Shown piece after piece: positions 4,093-5,267 of a DNA stretch of 5,267 bases. The notes beneath the pieces were generated by a model, which was not told where the DNA came from, ran no database searches, and worked only from the letters and a program-made list of their open reading frames with translations. Source of the stretch: Pseudomonadota bacterium (GTDB lineage: Bacteria > Pseudomonadota > Gammaproteobacteria > Burkholderiales > SHXO01); the NCBI GenBank assembly GCA_023430065.1, contig JAEZCG010000131.1, positions 1 to 5,267 of the forward strand. Reading direction: 5' to 3'. Both the position numbers and the translations under genes were made by a program. Position 1 is the stretch's first letter, and each line of letters opens with the position of its first letter.

Positions 4093-5267
4093 TCAATCCG
4101 CCAATGCCGGCGCAGGGGCCTGCGACGCCTCGAACGGCACCAGTGCGGCGCGCATGGCATCGTCCACCGTCTCCAGCCAGACGAAGCGCAGGCGATCCTT
4201 GGCCTCCTGCGGCACGTCCTGCAGGTCCTTTTGATTGCGCTTGGGCAGCATTACCATCCCGATCCCTGCGCGCATCGCCGCCAGCACCTTCTCCTTGATC
4301 CCTCCTACCGGCAGCACCAGCCCGCGCAGGCTGATCTCTCCGGTCATCGCCACATCATGGCGCACGTTGCGGTTGGCCAGCAGCGACGACAGAGCCATGA
4401 ACATCGCCACGCCGGCGCTCGGCCCGTCCTTGGGGATCGCACCGGCCGGCACGTGAACGTGCACGTCCGCCTTGTCCAGATTGACCGGATCGATGCCCAG
4501 CTCCGCCGCGCGCGACTTCACCAGGGTGAGCGCGGCCTGCGCGCTCTCCTTCATGACGTCGCCCAGCTGGCCGGTCAGGATCAGCTTGCCGTGGCCGGGC
4601 GTGCGACTCGCTTCGATGAACAGGATGTCACCGCCCACGGGTGTCCACGCCAGACCCGTCGCCACGCCCGGCACGCTGGTGCGTTGTGCAACTTCGTTCT
4701 CGAAGCGCGGCGGCCCCAGCACCTCCTCGACCATCGTCACGTCCGCCCGCACCGCTTCGGCCTCGCCGCTGGCGATCTTCACCGCGGCGCTGCGGCACAG
4801 CGAACCGATCTCGCGCTCGAGATTGCGCACACCGGCCTCGCGCGTGTAGTCGCTGATCACCTTTCGGATCGCGTCGTCCTCGACCGTGAACTTCTCCCGC
4901 GCCAGGCCGTTCTGCTCCAGCTGGCGCCCGACCAGGTACTTGCGCGCAATCTGCAGCTTCTCCTCCTGGGTGTAGCCGGGTAGCTGGATGATCTCCATCC
5001 GGTCGCGCAGCGGACCGGGAATCGTGTCGAGCATGTTGGCCGTGGCGATGAAGGTCACGCGCGAGAGATCGAACGGCACGCCCAGATAGTTGTCGCGGAA
5101 GTTTTGGTTCTGCTCGGGGTCGAGCACTTCGAGCAGCGCCGAGTTCGGATCGCCGTGGAAGCCGCCCGCGCCGACCTTGTCGATCTCGTCGAGCATGAGC
5201 ACGGCCTCGCGGCTGCCGGCCTTCTTGATCGCCTGCACGATGTTGCCCGGCAGCGCGCCGACGTACG
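4093..5267 (-). CDS. lon: ATP-dependent protease Lon (LonA type), C-terminal half
   Basis: Lon is a cytoplasmic hexameric AAA+ serine protease that unfolds and degrades damaged and short-lived regulatory proteins. About 390 of the usual ~800 residues are visible; the frame is open at the right edge, so the N-domain and Walker A lie outside. The visible part starts at YVGALPG and shows Walker B LMLDEID (Asp codon at 5190-5188), sensor-1 Asn in ATANMLD, the arginine finger in PLRDRMEII, and the sensor-2 helix VRNLEREI. The protease domain has the catalytic Ser in PKDGPSAG (codon 4419-4417) and the Lys of GGIKEK (second Lys, codon 4290-4288). Their spacing of 43 residues equals that of E. coli S679/K722, so the enzyme should be active. 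It ends in a short Ala/Pro-rich tail (APAPALAD). An in-frame GTG at 5238 is an internal Val, not the start. A strong intrinsic terminator follows. No hupB is seen downstream, where many proteobacteria carry it. Confidence 0.97.
   Translation of the reverse strand, partial: YVGALPGNIVQAIKKAGSREAVLMLDEIDKVGAGGFHGDPNSALLEVLDPEQNQNFRDNYLGVPFDLSRVTFIATANMLDTIPGPLRDRMEIIQLPGYTQEEKLQIARKYLVGRQLEQNGLAREKFTVEDDAIRKVISDYTREAGVRNLEREIGSLCRSAAVKIASGEAEAVRADVTMVEEVLGPPRFENEVAQRTSVPGVATGLAWTPVGGDILFIEASRTPGHGKLILTGQLGDVMKESAQAALTLVKSRAAELGIDPVNLDKADVHVHVPAGAIPKDGPSAGVAMFMALSSLLANRNVRHDVAMTGEISLRGLVLPVGGIKEKVLAAMRAGIGMVMLPKRNQKDLQDVPQEAKDRLRFVWLETVDDAMRAALVPFEASQAPAPALAD

Noticed and set aside
3954..4160. 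Upstream extension of the Uma2 frame
   Set aside because: It would cross the lon terminator and overlap the end of lon. Family alignment and length fit the ATG at 3953.
4231..4983. 250-residue rightward frame opposite lon
   Set aside because: Antisense shadow of the conserved Lon protease domain; rich in His, Arg and Gln with no motif.

Overview
The window is GC-rich (about two-thirds G+C by eye) and bacterial. Its genes use G or C strongly at third codon positions. A Bug-type (TctC-like) tripartite tricarboxylate transport receptor, an FNR-class regulator and a LonA protease of proteobacterial type together suggest a betaproteobacterium, most likely Burkholderiales or a close relative. That assignment is inference from gene content; no rRNA or other phylogenetic marker is present.

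Left part (1-1229). A Bug receptor runs leftward off the window edge. Its reading frame is open to the edge, so its C-terminus is missing. Upstream of it lie a stem-loop and then, on the same strand, a short ORF whose end is built from four 18-bp tandem units coding a His/Asp-rich hexapeptide. A near-perfect FNR-type palindrome (TTGAC-N4-ATCAA) sits between this ORF and a rightward CRP/FNR-family regulator.

Middle (1229-2764). The regulator has the E-x-x-S-R recognition helix of FNR-like proteins that bind TTGAT half-sites, which fits the box in front of it. It keeps only part of the usual iron-sulfur cysteine set. It converges, with 11 bases between stop codons, on a leftward gene for an exported glutathione-peroxidase-family protein with a strong Shine-Dalgarno. 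The 274-base gap upstream of the peroxidase holds two adjacent inverted repeats and a weak candidate ECF-type promoter.

Right part (2765-5267). A rightward 172-residue gene of unrecognised family converges on a leftward Uma2-family (PD-(D/E)XK nuclease fold) gene. A stem-loop overlaps the Uma2 stop codon. Beyond it a clear intrinsic terminator closes lon, whose C-terminal half (ATPase core end plus protease domain) runs off the right edge.

How the parts may work together: the best-supported link is FNR-like regulator plus FNR box, meaning autoregulation and possibly control of the divergent His/Asp-rich ORF. An exported thiol peroxidase next door would fit an oxygen or redox theme, but no FNR box was seen in front of it. 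The Bug receptor, the unknown gene, Uma2 and lon look like independent transcription units. Nothing here is a convincing new multi-gene system; the most interesting items are the repeat-built small ORF, the incomplete cysteine set of the regulator, and the unknown 172-residue protein.
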